From a virus, in the IMG/VR virus record IMGVR_UViG_3300012950_001127, positions 18,822 to 82,821 of that record: 64,000 bases of DNA; one strand, given 5' to 3'. Both the position numbers and the translations under genes were made by a program. Numbering within the stretch: the stretch's first letter is position 1; every line of letters starts with the position of its first letter. This document shows, piece by piece, positions 34,454 to 42,995 of the stretch. The notes beneath the pieces were generated by a model. The model did no database searches and was not told the DNA's origin. It saw only the letters and a program-made list of their open reading frames with translations.

Positions 34454-34825
34454 ATGATAGTAAGATGTAATGTTGGATGCAGATTGACAGACGGGATCAC
34501 AGATGCCTCGCTTGATTTGGATACAAATAATGCCATGTGCAATGAGTGCGGAGAGGTGCTGACCGATGTGTCTGAATATTCAAAGCTTTCTATGAAGACT
34601 AATGGTGATATATTAAGAACAAAAAAGAAAAAAGCTTTTGTATTTCCATGTCAAACATGCAATGAGGACGTTGAGACAGAGTTTGTTTCAAGCAGACTTG
34701 TAGGGAAAGCTTGTCCGAATAATCAAGATGGGTGCAAGATAGATATAACTCAACATATGGTAAAAGCAATTGAGGAGACAAAAATAATTAGCGATAAGAT
34801 AAAGGAACATGATGCAAGCGAATGA
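34454..34825 (+). CDS. Zinc-ribbon protein following recA
   Basis: A 123-residue protein with several cysteine pairs: CNVGC (5-9), MCNECGEV (about 32-39), FPCQTCNEDVE (about 67-77) and ACPNNQDGC (about 92-100), so one or two treble-clef or ribbon zinc sites. The C-terminal helix is acidic. No family name is recalled; similar zinc-ribbon genes next to recombinases occur in large phages, role unknown. It overlaps the primase-core gene by 17 nt. Confidence 0.6.
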   Translation: MIVRCNVGCRLTDGITDASLDLDTNNAMCNECGEVLTDVSEYSKLSMKTNGDILRTKKKKAFVFPCQTCNEDVETEFVSSRLVGKACPNNQDGCKIDITQHMVKAIEETKIISDKIKEHDASE

Positions 34826-35570
34826 AATAAATAAACTTATTTCCATATGCCATAGTAATCTTAAAAATTCAAAAAAGTGTTTAAAGTATTTGATAAAAGA
34901 TAGATTTTTGGATAAAGAAAGTATTTTGAAATATAAAATAGGATTCTTTCCGCAAAATATCTCTATGCTAAAAGAACATGTATCAGAAGATGTTTTAACT
35001 AAGGCAAGTATTTTAGATTATTATAACAATAGTAGTGATTTTTCTAATTATTTTTATTTAATATTCCCAATTTTTTCTGAATTTAATGATCCAATAGGTA
35101 TAAGCGGCAGATCACTTATGCCTGATGAAGAGAGGGCGGTATTAGGCATTCCTAAATATAAAAATTCGTCATATAAAAAAGCTAATATTTTATACGGATT
35201 AAACTTTTCTAAAGACAAGATATTGAAATCTAATAATGTTTATATTTTAGAAGGATACTTTGATCACCTGTCTCTAAACAAATCTGGCATTTATAACTCT
35301 GTTGCAATATGTGGAACTGCTTTTTCTCAAAAGCATTTTTTGAAACTTGCAAGATATTCTGATAAAATGACGTTTATACTTGATGCAGATTCGGCTGGTC
35401 AAAAAACGGCAGAGAGAATTTTTAACAAATATTCTAATAAGGGGATAAAGTTGCGCTTTTTAAGGGTTCCGGAACCATACAAAGATATAGATGAGTATTT
35501 TTCTGACCCAATTAATAGTAAGGCTACATTTTTTAAAGATTTTAAACAATTTATTCCAAACACATGGTAG
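34809..35570 (+). CDS. DnaG-type primase catalytic core (split primase, C-terminal part)
   Basis: A 253-residue protein matching the DnaG N-terminal core and TOPRIM subdomains without a zinc finger or helicase-binding end. Visible: a helical start with LKYLIKDRFLDKESILKYKIGFFP, then FPIFSEFNDPIGISGRSLMPD, YKKANILYGL, the TOPRIM glutamate in VYILEGYFDHLSL (about 145-157), CGTAFS, and the acidic metal motif FILDADSAGQKTAERI (about 190-205). The zinc-binding half is encoded at 10718. Two ATGs lie at the start (34809 and 34812; AAAGGA fits 34812 better). RNA primer synthesis for the PolIII-like replisome is the inferred role. Confidence 0.88.
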   Translation: MMQANEINKLISICHSNLKNSKKCLKYLIKDRFLDKESILKYKIGFFPQNISMLKEHVSEDVLTKASILDYYNNSSDFSNYFYLIFPIFSEFNDPIGISGRSLMPDEERAVLGIPKYKNSSYKKANILYGLNFSKDKILKSNNVYILEGYFDHLSLNKSGIYNSVAICGTAFSQKHFLKLARYSDKMTFILDADSAGQKTAERIFNKYSNKGIKLRFLRVPEPYKDIDEYFSDPINSKATFFKDFKQFIPNTW

Positions 35571-35576
35571 GGTTAT

Positions 35577-36035
35577 ATGGCGAAAAAAAGTAGCTCATAT
35601 CAATATAAAATTGTTGAGATTTCATTTGATCAAGCAAAGTTAAATAATTTTTCATCAGAGCGAGGCATAAGCAACGTGCTGATGGAAAACTCATGTGATG
35701 AGCGAATATCGGATTTAAAAGAAGAATTATTAGATCAGTTATATGAAATAATAAATGGAGATTATTTAACTGGGCATCAGAAGAAAATATTATTTATGAG
35801 ATTAATGGGGAAGACTCAGAACCAAATAGCTGAACATTTAGGCATAACGCAATCTGCTGTACATAAAGCTATGCATGGAAATATTGACTATAAAAATCAT
35901 AAAAAGAGATATGGCGGGATAATAAAGAAGCTTAAGAAGATATGCAAGAATAAACCTGAAATTTTAAAGACATTAGAGCAAATTTCAAAAGTAAAAAATG
36001 GAGACTCTGATTCACCTACTAATTTAAAAGAATAG
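35577..36035 (+). CDS. HTH regulator with sigma-4-like helix-turn-helix
   Basis: A 152-residue protein. Residues about 60-105 read LTGHQKKILFMRLMGKTQNQIAEHLGITQSAVHKAMHGN, a sigma-region-4-like or LuxR-like HTH with the Q-x-x-IAxxLGITQSAVHKAM recognition helix. The flanks are basic (KNHKKRYGGIIKKLKKICKNK). It could be a transcription regulator or a late-gene factor; unlike the gene at 16265 it has no sigma region 2. It follows the primase-core gene by 6 nt with a GGG-containing ribosome site. Confidence 0.7.
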   Translation: MAKKSSSYQYKIVEISFDQAKLNNFSSERGISNVLMENSCDERISDLKEELLDQLYEIINGDYLTGHQKKILFMRLMGKTQNQIAEHLGITQSAVHKAMHGNIDYKNHKKRYGGIIKKLKKICKNKPEILKTLEQISKVKNGDSDSPTNLKE

Positions 36036-36121
36036 CATTAAGTTTTGTAGGTTTGAGGCAAATATAAGTTGGAAATTATTTCTATTAATAAACTTAAGTT
36101 TTACAGCAGGGAGTATATCTA

Positions 36122-36604
36122 ATGTCTGAAATAGACGAAGTGCTTATTAAATTATTTCGCGAACAGTCTTCTGACCCTTCCGATAAAAACGTATTACCTT
36201 TAGATGGTGGCGTTAAAATAAAAAAGATTGCGTTTGATATGTTTAAGGTGTTGGACGACAAACATGAAGACTTGTGGAAAGTAGAGAGCATCGATGGGGC
36301 TGATTTTTTAGTTAGATGCACAGACACTCCTTCGTTGCAAGTCAAGGAGAGTGGAGATTGGTCTGCAGTTGCTAATTACGATTGCGACAATGTAACTCTT
36401 TCATATAAGAGTGTTCCAATTTGCGCTTTTTCGTCCGACGAGTATGAGTTCGATAAGAATAGTATTTTTTCATTTAAATCGGCTCTTTTAGATATTGTGG
36501 AGGAAGATAGCCACTTTGTTAAGAATGTTATTGCTAGTCAGCCAAGTGCAAAAATTGAAGTTTTAAGTAATATTTTCCCCGAAATAAAAGAAATAATAAA
36601 GTAG
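36122..36604 (+). CDS. Hypothetical acidic protein opening the virion module
   Basis: A 160-residue, acidic protein. It contains a core of alternating strands (FKVLDDKHEDLWKVESIDGADFLVRCTDTPSLQ) and a C-terminal helix. No family recognised; the fold could be a small beta-barrel. CAGGGAG precedes the ATG by 8 nt after an 86-nt gap without a clear promoter. The next gene starts 9 nt after its stop. Confidence 0.55.
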   Translation: MSEIDEVLIKLFREQSSDPSDKNVLPLDGGVKIKKIAFDMFKVLDDKHEDLWKVESIDGADFLVRCTDTPSLQVKESGDWSAVANYDCDNVTLSYKSVPICAFSSDEYEFDKNSIFSFKSALLDIVEEDSHFVKNVIASQPSAKIEVLSNIFPEIKEIIK

Positions 36605-36613
36605 GAAATTTAA

Positions 36614-38173
36614 ATGAAAGAAATAAATAGAATGGCAATGGAAGCACAGAGAGCTTTGGATAGACTTTCTAATGGAAAAACATATACAACGGCTTATGTC
36701 GCAAATAGATTGCAAAAGTCAGCGTATCTTAACTCAAGAGACGCCCTAATATGCCATATGCGGGATGTTATAGCGAAAAGAGCTACCGAGCATAAGTTTA
36801 CAACTCAAAAGGATATCGGACAATTATATGACAACCTGTATGGAATGTCCGGTGGACGATCTAAGTTTAGAGAGGTTTTGGGTGATTTGTTGCCTCATAA
36901 GCATGCGGCTTTGAATTTAGCGCCACAGGGCGCAGAGGCGGCGAGAATCCCGTGCGAAAATAAATTAGAACCATTATTCGGAGAAAGCAAACTATCTGAA
37001 GAATTGTCTGGCATATTTTCACTAAACAAGAAAGCTGTTTTTTCCACATATTCTGACAATACTATTAGAAAGGCAGAAAAGTTTGCTAAGCTACAATTAG
37101 AATCATTGGGATGGGTGCCGTTATCTGTAAAGGCCATCAGGTCCAATGAACATTTTGTTCTTTGCACAGCATCTATTGATACCTCTGATTATACTCAGGT
37201 GAATATACCAATTCCGGTTCAGGTTACGAACGGCCTTCCCGCCCTTCCTAGGCACTTTGTGGCAGATGATAATCTAGTAACCCTCAATAAGGAAAATGTA
37301 TTTTTGTTTGTAAAAGATGCAAATAATCATCAAAAGAAGAGTGCTGTTAATAAATATGCTGCCCAAAGAGATATTCGAGAGCTGCGTGTAGATCAAGTGG
37401 TGGTTCCTGCTGCATTAGAGATGTATGCAGATCTTGAAGACAGCCTTATGGTTGCTGCATCTCACTTTAATAAAAACCAGATGGCAAAGGCAACTAATAT
37501 TGTTGCCGCAGAGCTGTCTGGATGTGGGGTTCAAAATCCACAGATTAAAATTGCATCTTCAACGCCAAGAGGGCTAGTTTTGACTGCTAGTGTTCCAACG
37601 GCTATGGGAAGGGTTGATATAAATGTGCCCGTTGATATGCCGAACGGAACTCCAATTATCCCCAGAGCTTTTGTGATTGGAAATAAAACTTGCAAGTTAA
37701 ACTCTGCCTCGATTCAAAGCTTGATTAGTATTGCTAATTCTAATAAGAATCTAAATAAGATATCTAGAGAAACTTTAGAAATGGGCAGACTTACTTATCA
37801 TCAGCTTTTAGATACGATGATTGACGGAGTTTCGCGTGGTGATTATAAACAGGCAGAGAGCGCTTTGAGTGCGATTGATTCAAAATTCGGTGGGCAGCAA
37901 TATACATTTGCTCTAGATAAGTTTTCAAAGCTGTTAAAGCATTCATCCGCTGATTCAGATAGAGACCTTATGATTAAGAAGGCTCTTGAATCTGGAGATT
38001 TAATTTGGGTCACAACATCGGTTGAGCCATATTGTCCAAAGCTTGGTCTGCCTGCCAGCAAGGTTGATTTCGATGGCAAGGGTCGCCCTTATCCAATTAG
38101 AAGAAATTCTCAGACGAACAATCTGGGAGAGACTGGGGCGATGATTTCTACATCAAGAGTCGCATTATCATAA
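36614..38173 (+). CDS. Unknown virion-module protein with an internal duplication
   Basis: A 519-residue protein. Two segments repeat: VLCTASIDTSDYTQVNIPIPVQVTNGLPALPRHFV (about 178-212) and LVLTASVPTAMGRVDINVPVDMPNGTPIIPRAFV (about 318-351), each preceded by a helix with an AAELSGCG/LESLGW-like end and followed by a helical linker. So the protein consists of two copies of a strand-rich domain plus flanks. No family recognised. It ends 15 nt before the next gene. TAGGAAA precedes the ATG. A structural role is inferred from position only. Confidence 0.65.
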   Translation: MKEINRMAMEAQRALDRLSNGKTYTTAYVANRLQKSAYLNSRDALICHMRDVIAKRATEHKFTTQKDIGQLYDNLYGMSGGRSKFREVLGDLLPHKHAALNLAPQGAEAARIPCENKLEPLFGESKLSEELSGIFSLNKKAVFSTYSDNTIRKAEKFAKLQLESLGWVPLSVKAIRSNEHFVLCTASIDTSDYTQVNIPIPVQVTNGLPALPRHFVADDNLVTLNKENVFLFVKDANNHQKKSAVNKYAAQRDIRELRVDQVVVPAALEMYADLEDSLMVAASHFNKNQMAKATNIVAAELSGCGVQNPQIKIASSTPRGLVLTASVPTAMGRVDINVPVDMPNGTPIIPRAFVIGNKTCKLNSASIQSLISIANSNKNLNKISRETLEMGRLTYHQLLDTMIDGVSRGDYKQAESALSAIDSKFGGQQYTFALDKFSKLLKHSSADSDRDLMIKKALESGDLIWVTTSVEPYCPKLGLPASKVDFDGKGRPYPIRRNSQTNNLGETGAMISTSRVALS

Positions 38174-38188
38174 AAACTGGAGTTTATA

Positions 38189-39475
38189 ATGAGCGGTAAG
38201 TTCGACAGAGGTTACAGAAAAAATAAATTAAAGAATATTACAAAGTTGGCCCTAGGGGATCAGCATGGAATATTTCAGCATTTTCAGTCTGATGTGACTG
38301 ATTACCCCTCTCGTGAACGCTATTTGTCAATGAGAGGTGGAGAGTCTACATCGAGAGATAGACTGTACGGGATAGGTCCAGAGCATGAAGACTCATATGT
38401 TCCGTTGGAACATACGGCTCGCTCTTTATCTACTCGTTACTCCCCAAATCGGTGCGGAGTGCAGGCCATGAGGGTTCCTGGGTCTAATGGCGGTGTATTT
38501 CAAGACCCGTATACCAAGAAGATTTACGATTATAACGAGGGATTTACCTTGGAGGATGGAACGTCATTTCCTGGAGGCAGCCCCGCTCTGCAGACCAGTT
38601 TGATGGGCTTTGCAAATCATTTGGACGAGTTGGGTTTATATAAAGAAGCAAATTATTTAGACAGTTTGATAAAAAGAGCGGGCGATCCAGCTGATGCGCT
38701 GTCAACAGAAGAGATCGTCAAGCTGGTGAGCTTTCTTAAGGCTCAAAAGCGACCCATAAGTGACTTAGCCAATGTTGATAGCAAGACCCCATGGGTTATG
38801 GATGCGTTAAATCCGGTTTCTGAAGAAGAAAGTTTAGATCCATTTGACATGATAACTGGCGAGCATAGCGCATCACCATCACCCGAGGGGCCTCTTGCAA
38901 GCGAAGATGGTATTATGTCAAAGCTTATTGCGGTAATGCCCGGGATGCAAGGCCGGGAAGCAGCCGATAAGATGAGGCACTTAGAGGCTATAAAGGAAAA
39001 GCTTCAATCAGATTCTGAAAAAGATATGGAAAGCGCAGGTTGGATGGCTCATCATATGTTACAGGGCGTGACCAGAACAGGCGGAGAAAGGCTAAACGCT
39101 TTTATGCTTATGCTTAAATTATTTTCAATGTGGGGAGGAGAGTTGGCTCATGACTTTTTTAAATCTAGAACAGAAGATATTGAGGCAGAGTTTCAAGAAG
39201 AGGGCAGATCTTGGTTCAAGAAGAGCGAAGGTCTTTCTAAAAACGTATTAGAGCATATGATAAAATTTGCTAATTATTTAGATTTTCACGGGCTTCGCAA
39301 TGAAGCTAATTATTTAGATTTGCTTCTGAAGAAAAACGCACAAGAAGAGGCGGAGCCTCAGCATTATTTGACAGATGTCGCAAATTCTTTAGACAACAGA
39401 GGTCTTTATAGAGAAGCTGACTTTTTGGATGCCTCAATCAAGAGGGCTCAGGCAGCAGCCAGTTTATCTTCATAA
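38189..39475 (+). CDS. Virion-module protein with LDxxGLxxEAxYLD helical repeats
   Basis: A 428-residue protein. Its hallmark is a repeated ~22-residue helical hairpin: LDELGLYKEANYLDSLIKRA (near 38620-38680), LDFHGLRNEANYLDLLLKK (near 39280-39335) and LDNRGLYREADFLDASIKRA (near 39390-39450). The rest is unrecognised; an N-terminal basic part and an acidic Pro/Ser-rich middle are seen. The same repeat type occurs in the gene at 58412 and, more weakly, in 40485, suggesting a shared interaction module. TGGAG lies 9 nt upstream of ATG, and a terminator follows. Confidence 0.65.
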   Translation: MSGKFDRGYRKNKLKNITKLALGDQHGIFQHFQSDVTDYPSRERYLSMRGGESTSRDRLYGIGPEHEDSYVPLEHTARSLSTRYSPNRCGVQAMRVPGSNGGVFQDPYTKKIYDYNEGFTLEDGTSFPGGSPALQTSLMGFANHLDELGLYKEANYLDSLIKRAGDPADALSTEEIVKLVSFLKAQKRPISDLANVDSKTPWVMDALNPVSEEESLDPFDMITGEHSASPSPEGPLASEDGIMSKLIAVMPGMQGREAADKMRHLEAIKEKLQSDSEKDMESAGWMAHHMLQGVTRTGGERLNAFMLMLKLFSMWGGELAHDFFKSRTEDIEAEFQEEGRSWFKKSEGLSKNVLEHMIKFANYLDFHGLRNEANYLDLLLKKNAQEEAEPQHYLTDVANSLDNRGLYREADFLDASIKRAQAAASLSS

Positions 39476-39496
39476 ATAAAGTTTTAATTCTTAAAG

Positions 39497-39535
39497 AGTC
39501 CTGGCCTAGTAAAATAAGGCTAGGACTTTTTATTT
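39497..39535 (+). terminator. Rho-independent terminator before the small terminase-like gene
   Basis: Stem AGTCCTGGCCT (39497-39507) with AGGCTAGGACT (39517-39527), 11 bp with one G-T wobble, 9-nt loop, followed by TTTTATTTT. It separates the upstream helical-repeat gene from the packaging genes. Confidence 0.85.
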
Positions 39536-39545
39536 TGAGGTAAAT

Positions 39546-40232
39546 ATGAGTAAGAAAATTTTAAATCATCCCGAAAAGGAAGAGATAATAAAAAAGCTTT
39601 TATCTGGAGACTCTGTAAAAGAGGTTGAACGATGGCTTAAAGAAAAGCATCCAAGGACAAAAAGGCTTCATATTTCCTATATGACTCTTCAGAAGTTTAG
39701 ATCAGAAAATTTAAATTTAAAAGGCGAAGTTCTTGAGGATATAAAAGATAAAAGAACAGAGATTGATCAAGAGTCAAAAGAAGCAGAGGCTAGAATGATC
39801 ATAACAAGCTCTTCTGCATATCAGCAAAAAATAGAAGAAATAGCTTCTTCTGAATTAGACGTTTCAAAAAGACTTCTTGAGATGGACTCACTAATTAATT
39901 CTAGAATAGAATACTATTTTAACTTATTGCAACAAGGCGGCTCTTTGCGCGAAGATAAGATTTTCATTGAGTATGTTAATACTATGAAGTCTATTATGCA
40001 AGACTGGAAGAAATATATTGAAGGATTTGCGGATAAAAAAATAGAACATAATATTAATATTAGTGTAGTAAATGAACAGGCGAAAATTTTGAAAGAAGTT
40101 GTTATGGATGTATTGCAGGAATTAAGTCCAAATCTTATTCCTATATTTGTAGATAAGCTGGATTACAAGATGAAAAAAGCAAATAATGATGATATAAGCT
40201 TAATTGAAGGAGAGGTAATAGATGTTGATTGA
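39546..40232 (+). CDS. Small terminase subunit-like protein
   Basis: A 228-residue protein. The first ~55 residues form an HTH-like region (EKEEIIKKLLSGDSVKEVERWLKEKHPRTKRLHISYMTLQKF), then a coiled-coil central region (EEIASSELDVSKRLLEMDSLINSRI) and a C-terminal KKYIEGFADKKIEHNINISVVNEQAKILKEVVMDVLQEL. This order (HTH, oligomerisation helices, C-terminal segment) and its place shortly ahead of terL fit a terminase small subunit, but family resemblance is weak. GAGG precedes ATG, right after the terminator. Confidence 0.45.
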   Translation: MSKKILNHPEKEEIIKKLLSGDSVKEVERWLKEKHPRTKRLHISYMTLQKFRSENLNLKGEVLEDIKDKRTEIDQESKEAEARMIITSSSAYQQKIEEIASSELDVSKRLLEMDSLINSRIEYYFNLLQQGGSLREDKIFIEYVNTMKSIMQDWKKYIEGFADKKIEHNINISVVNEQAKILKEVVMDVLQELSPNLIPIFVDKLDYKMKKANNDDISLIEGEVIDVD

Positions 40233-40485
40233 AGGAAGACAATATCAGGTTTTAAACCTTGATGACATTAATAGCCTTGTATCTTTGGAGGCTTGGGTCA
40301 AAAGGAATCTTTCTCTTTTTGATGAAGAGGCGAGTGTTTCTTCTGGAAAAATAGAAATTTTTCTAAATTATATTAAAGAAATAGTTAAATCTCAAAAGCC
40401 AGCAGACAAGTCGGAGTGGTTAGAGAAATTAGACGGCTTAGAAGAAAGATTGATAGAAAAAAGAGATCGAGCCGCAGGGGGCTAA
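40222..40485 (+). CDS. Small hypothetical protein
   Basis: An 87-residue acidic, probably helical protein. It starts inside the end of the previous gene (11-nt overlap) and ends at the next start (TAATG). There is a conserved-looking motif LVSLEAWVKRNLSLFDEEA and a C-terminal helix EWLEKLDGLEERLIEKRDR. No family recognised. Confidence 0.55.
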   Translation: MLIEGRQYQVLNLDDINSLVSLEAWVKRNLSLFDEEASVSSGKIEIFLNYIKEIVKSQKPADKSEWLEKLDGLEERLIEKRDRAAGG

Positions 40486-42047
40486 TGATGGGAAATATAA
40501 ATAAATATTTATCAATGAAACTGTCTGCTCTTATGACCTCTTCTGACTTGGGCGGCTATAAAGCTTTAACTAAAAGAGCAGAGGCATTATCAACTATTGG
40601 AATAGATAGTAATGAAAAATTTATAAAGTATTTATTTTTAAAAAAAGCAAGTAGAAATTTGGGGCTTAGTGTTGAATCATTTGATATATCAAAGCTATTA
40701 TCTTATAATATTAAGAATATAAATGATGCTTACTATTATCTGCTAAAAAACAGAATTAAGGGTACTATGAAAAAGGTTGCTTATCCAAACTTTGATCCAA
40801 ATATTTATGACAGAATAGAAGATGAGTTTGATTTAAATAAATGGTTAGACGTAACTCATCTTGTTTTTGATGCTGTTTCAAAAAATGAAATGACAAAAGA
40901 GAACGCCCTAGACTATTATAGTAATTTTTTAGATATAGAAAGAGATGAGGATCTTAATTTTAAAAAATGGTTTGAATATTATAGCAAGGGCGAGCATTTA
41001 AAATATAGTTCAGAGGAAAATAAGCAAATGAAAAAGAAAGCACTTTATACTGCAGATTTGGGGCAAGGAAATAACCCATATTATGGCGGAAGCGGAAGTT
41101 CGTATTTAAATAGATCAACTGGTTTTAATATGCCCGGCGATAGTTTTGGCGAGTCTTTATTTGGGGAAGAATCAGAAGAAGAGCAAACAGAGGGCTCTTC
41201 GGAAGGCTGTGGCGCCGGCTCAGGAGATGAGTTTTCAGGATGGAAGAGAAAATTGCATTCTGCATGTAGGCGTATAGACAGGCTTATAAGAAATGATAAG
41301 TTTCTAAATTCAGAAGATTATAAAGCATTGGCAGAATTATTGCTGAATTTAAGCTTGCAGGTTCAAATGTTAAAGCTCGCCTCTACTGCCTCTGATGTAA
41401 CTCATAGGGCTGCTAACAAACTAAATAAGATGGGCTACCTTGGTGAGGCAAGTATACTTAAGAAAATTGCACAAGAAGTCCCCGCCAATCCCCCCGTTGC
41501 CGAAGAGCAGGTTGCTCAAGACCCTGCTTTTGCGAACGCAGCACCAGTGGTTCCGGGGATGCCTGCTGGTGCCCCGGCCGAAGAGCCTCCACGGGCTCCG
41601 ACTATAAAAGACATGATTCCAAATCCAGGAGATGTTGATGCAGCATCTTTAAAAGATATTGTTCCTATTCCTGGAGCGAGACCCGGAGAGTACGAAGAGC
41701 TTGCTGGAGAAGTTAACGTTGAAGATGCGGCAGTAAAATTAGACGAAATTGCGGGCATGCTATCCGACAGAAGGATCATTAGGCGCTTGGCAGAGTTTGA
41801 TATTATGCTGGACAAAATAGGAATTGCCTCAATGTTCCCTGAGCTTGCAGAGTCTCAAAGTAAATTAATTGATTCATTTTCTTACGCTTTAACTAGAGTG
41901 ACAAAGATGATGGGGCAGCTATCTAACGCCAAGACAGTTATTGAGGCTCAGCCAAACTTTGTCCCTGGAGCAGTTCAGGCTCCAGAGCAGGAGGCTCCAG
42001 AGCAGGAGGCTCCAGAACAAGGCCAGGGGTTTCCTCCGGCCATATAA
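40485..42047 (+). CDS. Virion-module protein with one GL-type helical repeat and Pro-rich linkers
   Basis: A 520-residue protein counting from ATG 40485 (overlapping the upstream stop TAA; a second ATG follows at once). The start opens MMGNINKYLSMKLSALMTSS. The middle has RRIDRLIRNDKFLNSEDYKALAEL and a repeat-like ANKLNKMGYLGEASILKKIA (near 41410-41470). After that come Pro/Ala-rich linkers, then MLSDRRIIRRLAEFDIMLDKIGIASMFPELAES, and an EAPEQ tail repeat. It probably is a virion or scaffold protein. The same frame is open from 40416 but lacks a ribosome site there; GGGGG lies just before 40485. Confidence 0.6.
   Translation: MMGNINKYLSMKLSALMTSSDLGGYKALTKRAEALSTIGIDSNEKFIKYLFLKKASRNLGLSVESFDISKLLSYNIKNINDAYYYLLKNRIKGTMKKVAYPNFDPNIYDRIEDEFDLNKWLDVTHLVFDAVSKNEMTKENALDYYSNFLDIERDEDLNFKKWFEYYSKGEHLKYSSEENKQMKKKALYTADLGQGNNPYYGGSGSSYLNRSTGFNMPGDSFGESLFGEESEEEQTEGSSEGCGAGSGDEFSGWKRKLHSACRRIDRLIRNDKFLNSEDYKALAELLLNLSLQVQMLKLASTASDVTHRAANKLNKMGYLGEASILKKIAQEVPANPPVAEEQVAQDPAFANAAPVVPGMPAGAPAEEPPRAPTIKDMIPNPGDVDAASLKDIVPIPGARPGEYEELAGEVNVEDAAVKLDEIAGMLSDRRIIRRLAEFDIMLDKIGIASMFPELAESQSKLIDSFSYALTRVTKMMGQLSNAKTVIEAQPNFVPGAVQAPEQEAPEQEAPEQGQGFPPAI
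41978..42020 (+). repeat. In-frame 15-bp tandem repeat (EAPEQ)
   Basis: Nearly three copies of GGCTCCAGAGCAGGA in the 3' end of the gene, encoding an APEQE repeat. Confidence 0.9.
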
Positions 42048-42056
42048 TGCTATAAT
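42048..42056 (+). promoter_or_regulatory. Candidate extended -10 promoter (TGCTATAAT)
   Basis: TGCTATAAT is a perfect extended -10 (TGnTATAAT) starting on the last base of the upstream TAA stop, 22 nt before the nucleotidyltransferase ATG. No convincing -35 hexamer is visible. The expected start site would be only about 15 nt before the ATG. Confidence 0.35.
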
Positions 42057-42077
42057 TAAACACTTAGAGGCTTAGCG

Positions 42078-42926
42078 ATGAATAAAGATGAAATATATAA
42101 TATTATTTTAAAAATAAGTAAAGAAAATTATATTTCAGAGCCATTTGTTGTAGGGGGAACTCCCCGGGATATTTACCGAGGCGAAGAAGATTCCAATCCA
42201 GATATAGACATTACTACGAATGATGCAGATATATTGAGGTTGGCAATTTTAGCTGCCGATAGCCTAAAGCTTAGGTTTCATTTGTTTAATGATGGGCATG
42301 TTTCTGTGTATGTTGCAGAGCCAGAAGAGTCATATGCTTTAGACTTTTCAAGCAACTTTGTTTCAAAAGATGCAATCGCTTATATAGATAGAGAGCTTAG
42401 GCATGTAGCTAATTCGCCAAAATTATATGAAGTATATAGCAGAGATTTTACGATGAATACGCTTCATAAAAGATTACTTAGTGACGAAATTATTGATCCA
42501 ACCAATATGGGTATGAAAGATATAGATAATAAAATTATAAGAACGGTTGTTCCGCCAAATATTACGTTCTATGATGATAAGCGAAGATTGTGGAGAGCAA
42601 TTCGATTTGCTGCAAAATTTAATTTTAAAATTGATGATAAAATAATAGATTACGTAAAAAGCGTTAGAGATGAATTCACAGGAGAAGGAAAGTGGGGAAA
42701 GGCCGGACCCGGAAGAAAAGTTAGTGACCAATTTGTTTCAACATCTGTGGGTGAAGCGCTTAAGTATAATCCAGAGCTAACAATGCATTATATAAATGAA
42801 ATGGATTTACTTCCTGCGGTTCCATTGTCTGGAAGATTTAAAGAAGAAATAATAAATAGAAAGTTAGTAAATAAATATTTAGATGATGTTATTAATTTGA
42901 GCGAATATGAATTAAGTGTTTTGTAA
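42078..42926 (+). CDS. CCA-adding enzyme/poly(A) polymerase family nucleotidyltransferase
   Basis: A 282-residue class II nucleotidyltransferase. It has the head motif FVVGGTPRDIYRGEE (about 22-36), the catalytic acidic pair in PDIDITTND, SRDFTMNTLHKRLLSDEIIDPTNMGMKDIDNKIIRTV, and DDKRRLWRAIRFAAKFNFKI, all diagnostic of the CCA/PcnB family. The C-terminal tRNA-binding body is short compared with bacterial CCA enzymes (about 400 residues). It may repair tRNA 3' ends or add tails to RNA. GAGG precedes ATG by 9 nt. It lies among virion genes, with no tRNA visible in the window. Confidence 0.85.
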   Translation: MNKDEIYNIILKISKENYISEPFVVGGTPRDIYRGEEDSNPDIDITTNDADILRLAILAADSLKLRFHLFNDGHVSVYVAEPEESYALDFSSNFVSKDAIAYIDRELRHVANSPKLYEVYSRDFTMNTLHKRLLSDEIIDPTNMGMKDIDNKIIRTVVPPNITFYDDKRRLWRAIRFAAKFNFKIDDKIIDYVKSVRDEFTGEGKWGKAGPGRKVSDQFVSTSVGEALKYNPELTMHYINEMDLLPAVPLSGRFKEEIINRKLVNKYLDDVINLSEYELSVL

Positions 42927-42995
42927 TATAGTATTATATATCATGTCATTTATTCAAAATTTACTAATATTTTTCTCATTTATAGAGAAGGATGC

